A model generated the notes under the pieces. That model ran no database searches, was not told the DNA's origin, and worked only from the letters and a program-made list of their open reading frames with translations. Shown in pieces: positions 6,551 through 7,154 of a stretch of 7,154 nt of DNA. Origin of the DNA: Spirochaetota bacterium. Lineage in GTDB: Bacteria; Spirochaetota; Spirochaetia; SZUA-6. The position numbers were made by a program, and so were the translations under genes. How positions within the stretch are numbered: the first letter of the stretch is position 1; the number at the start of each line of letters is the position of its first letter. Where the stretch lies: NCBI GenBank assembly GCA_003641675.1, contig QNBI01000099.1, forward strand, positions 1-7,154, given 5' to 3'.

Positions 6551-7154
6551 ATGAACGGAAAAGAACGAATTCTCGCTGCTCTAAATATTCAGGTACCGGA
6601 TAAAGTTCCGGTGTGGATTCACGCTATTAACGAAACTGCAGTCGTTAATATAGGAAAGCTTATAACGGAAGATGTACCGGATGCAAAACCTGTCAATCTT
6701 TTAAGTATGGAGGAGATGCAAAAACTACTGGAAATTCTCTTTATTATACATGAAAAACTGGAGATTGATGGTTTTACAGCTCTTGGCCTTAGTGAGCTAA
6801 TGGGGGTAAAAAACATAGATAATACCCGTTTTATAGATCAATGGGGTACAACCTGGGCACGCAGTCCCCACGGGATTGCCTATATGGTACAGCCTTCCGT
6901 AGAATCCCCGGAAAACTTAAACCGCTATACTGTTCCCGATATCCATGATAACGAGGGGTTTATGGTAAAGCTTGCGGCAAACCGGTTTGGAAATGAGAAG
7001 GCGGTCTTTTTTTTAATGCGTGGTACATTTGTCCGTTCCTGGCGAATCCGGGGTATGCAGAACCTTATGCTGGATATGCTTGAAAGGCCGGATTTTGTGC
7101 ATGAACTTGCCGAAATGGTTACAGAATATAATATGAAAATATGCAGAATTGCTG
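6551..7154 (+). CDS. URO-D/MtaA-like methyltransferase-family protein, 3'-truncated by window edge
   Basis: The frame is open from ATG 6551 to the window end without a stop, showing 201 residues of a family usually about 330-380 long. The N-terminus MNGKERILAALN followed by PDKVPVW, the segment DQWGTTWARSPHGIAY (96-111), the PE-N-NRYTVPD stretch (about 120-130), and the helix with LERPDFVHELAEMV (177-190) fit the uroporphyrinogen decarboxylase superfamily. It lacks the RQAGRY motif of true HemE, so it belongs with the MtaA/CmuA-like members, which often move methyl groups to or from corrinoid proteins in one-carbon metabolism. Substrate and metal-binding residues normally lie further downstream and cannot be checked. 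An in-frame GTG at 6545 is an alternative start (two extra residues), but neither start has a Shine-Dalgarno sequence. It diverges from the acyltransferase with 78 bases between start codons. The specific substrate is unknown. Confidence 0.85.
   Translation, partial: MNGKERILAALNIQVPDKVPVWIHAINETAVVNIGKLITEDVPDAKPVNLLSMEEMQKLLEILFIIHEKLEIDGFTALGLSELMGVKNIDNTRFIDQWGTTWARSPHGIAYMVQPSVESPENLNRYTVPDIHDNEGFMVKLAANRFGNEKAVFFLMRGTFVRSWRIRGMQNLMLDMLERPDFVHELAEMVTEYNMKICRIA

Noticed and set aside
6551..6700. Calling the last gene hemE (uroporphyrinogen decarboxylase).
   Set aside because: The N-terminal region lacks the RQAGRY substrate-binding motif of HemE, so an MtaA/CmuA-like superfamily member is the better call.

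Overview
The window is a densely packed stretch of bacterial chromosome holding five protein-coding genes, two of them cut by the window edges. Almost every base is coding and the base composition is AT-leaning. Codon use looks even across the genes, and there are no insertion sequences, phage genes, RNA genes or CRISPR repeats. The sigma-70-type promoter hexamers, the Shine-Dalgarno sites and a large hybrid histidine kinase of the Cache-PAS-HisKA-HATPase-receiver type mark it as bacterial. The MtaA/URO-D-like gene suggests corrinoid or one-carbon metabolism, so an anaerobe is plausible, but the phylum cannot be fixed from this sequence.

Layout. (1) 1-1149, plus: the C-terminal four-fifths of a dihydrolipoamide dehydrogenase, open from the first base. 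(2) 1142-2854, plus: a long-chain acyl-CoA synthetase (AMP-forming) whose start codon lies inside the end of the first gene, so the two are almost certainly one operon. (3) 2915-5761, plus: a 948-residue membrane-anchored hybrid sensor kinase, 60 bases downstream and possibly in the same transcript. (4) 5798-6472, minus: a PlsC-family lysophospholipid acyltransferase, convergent with the kinase. (5) 6551 to the window end, plus: the N-terminal 201 residues of a URO-D/MtaA-like methyltransferase-family protein, divergent from the acyltransferase.

The acyl-CoA synthetase and the acyltransferase are both lipid-handling enzymes (activation of fatty acids; acyl transfer to a lysophospholipid). The dehydrogenase belongs to a 2-oxoacid dehydrogenase or glycine-cleavage system. 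The kinase has no response-regulator or DNA-binding partner in the window, so its target is unknown.

I did not find a convincing novel multi-gene system. The most interesting non-coding feature is the 78-base gap between genes 4 and 5. It carries two good sigma-70-like promoters, one on each strand, that overlap each other. The plus-strand promoter is placed so that transcription would begin at or next to the ATG of the URO-D-like gene, which has no Shine-Dalgarno sequence; this predicts a leaderless mRNA and competition between the two promoters.
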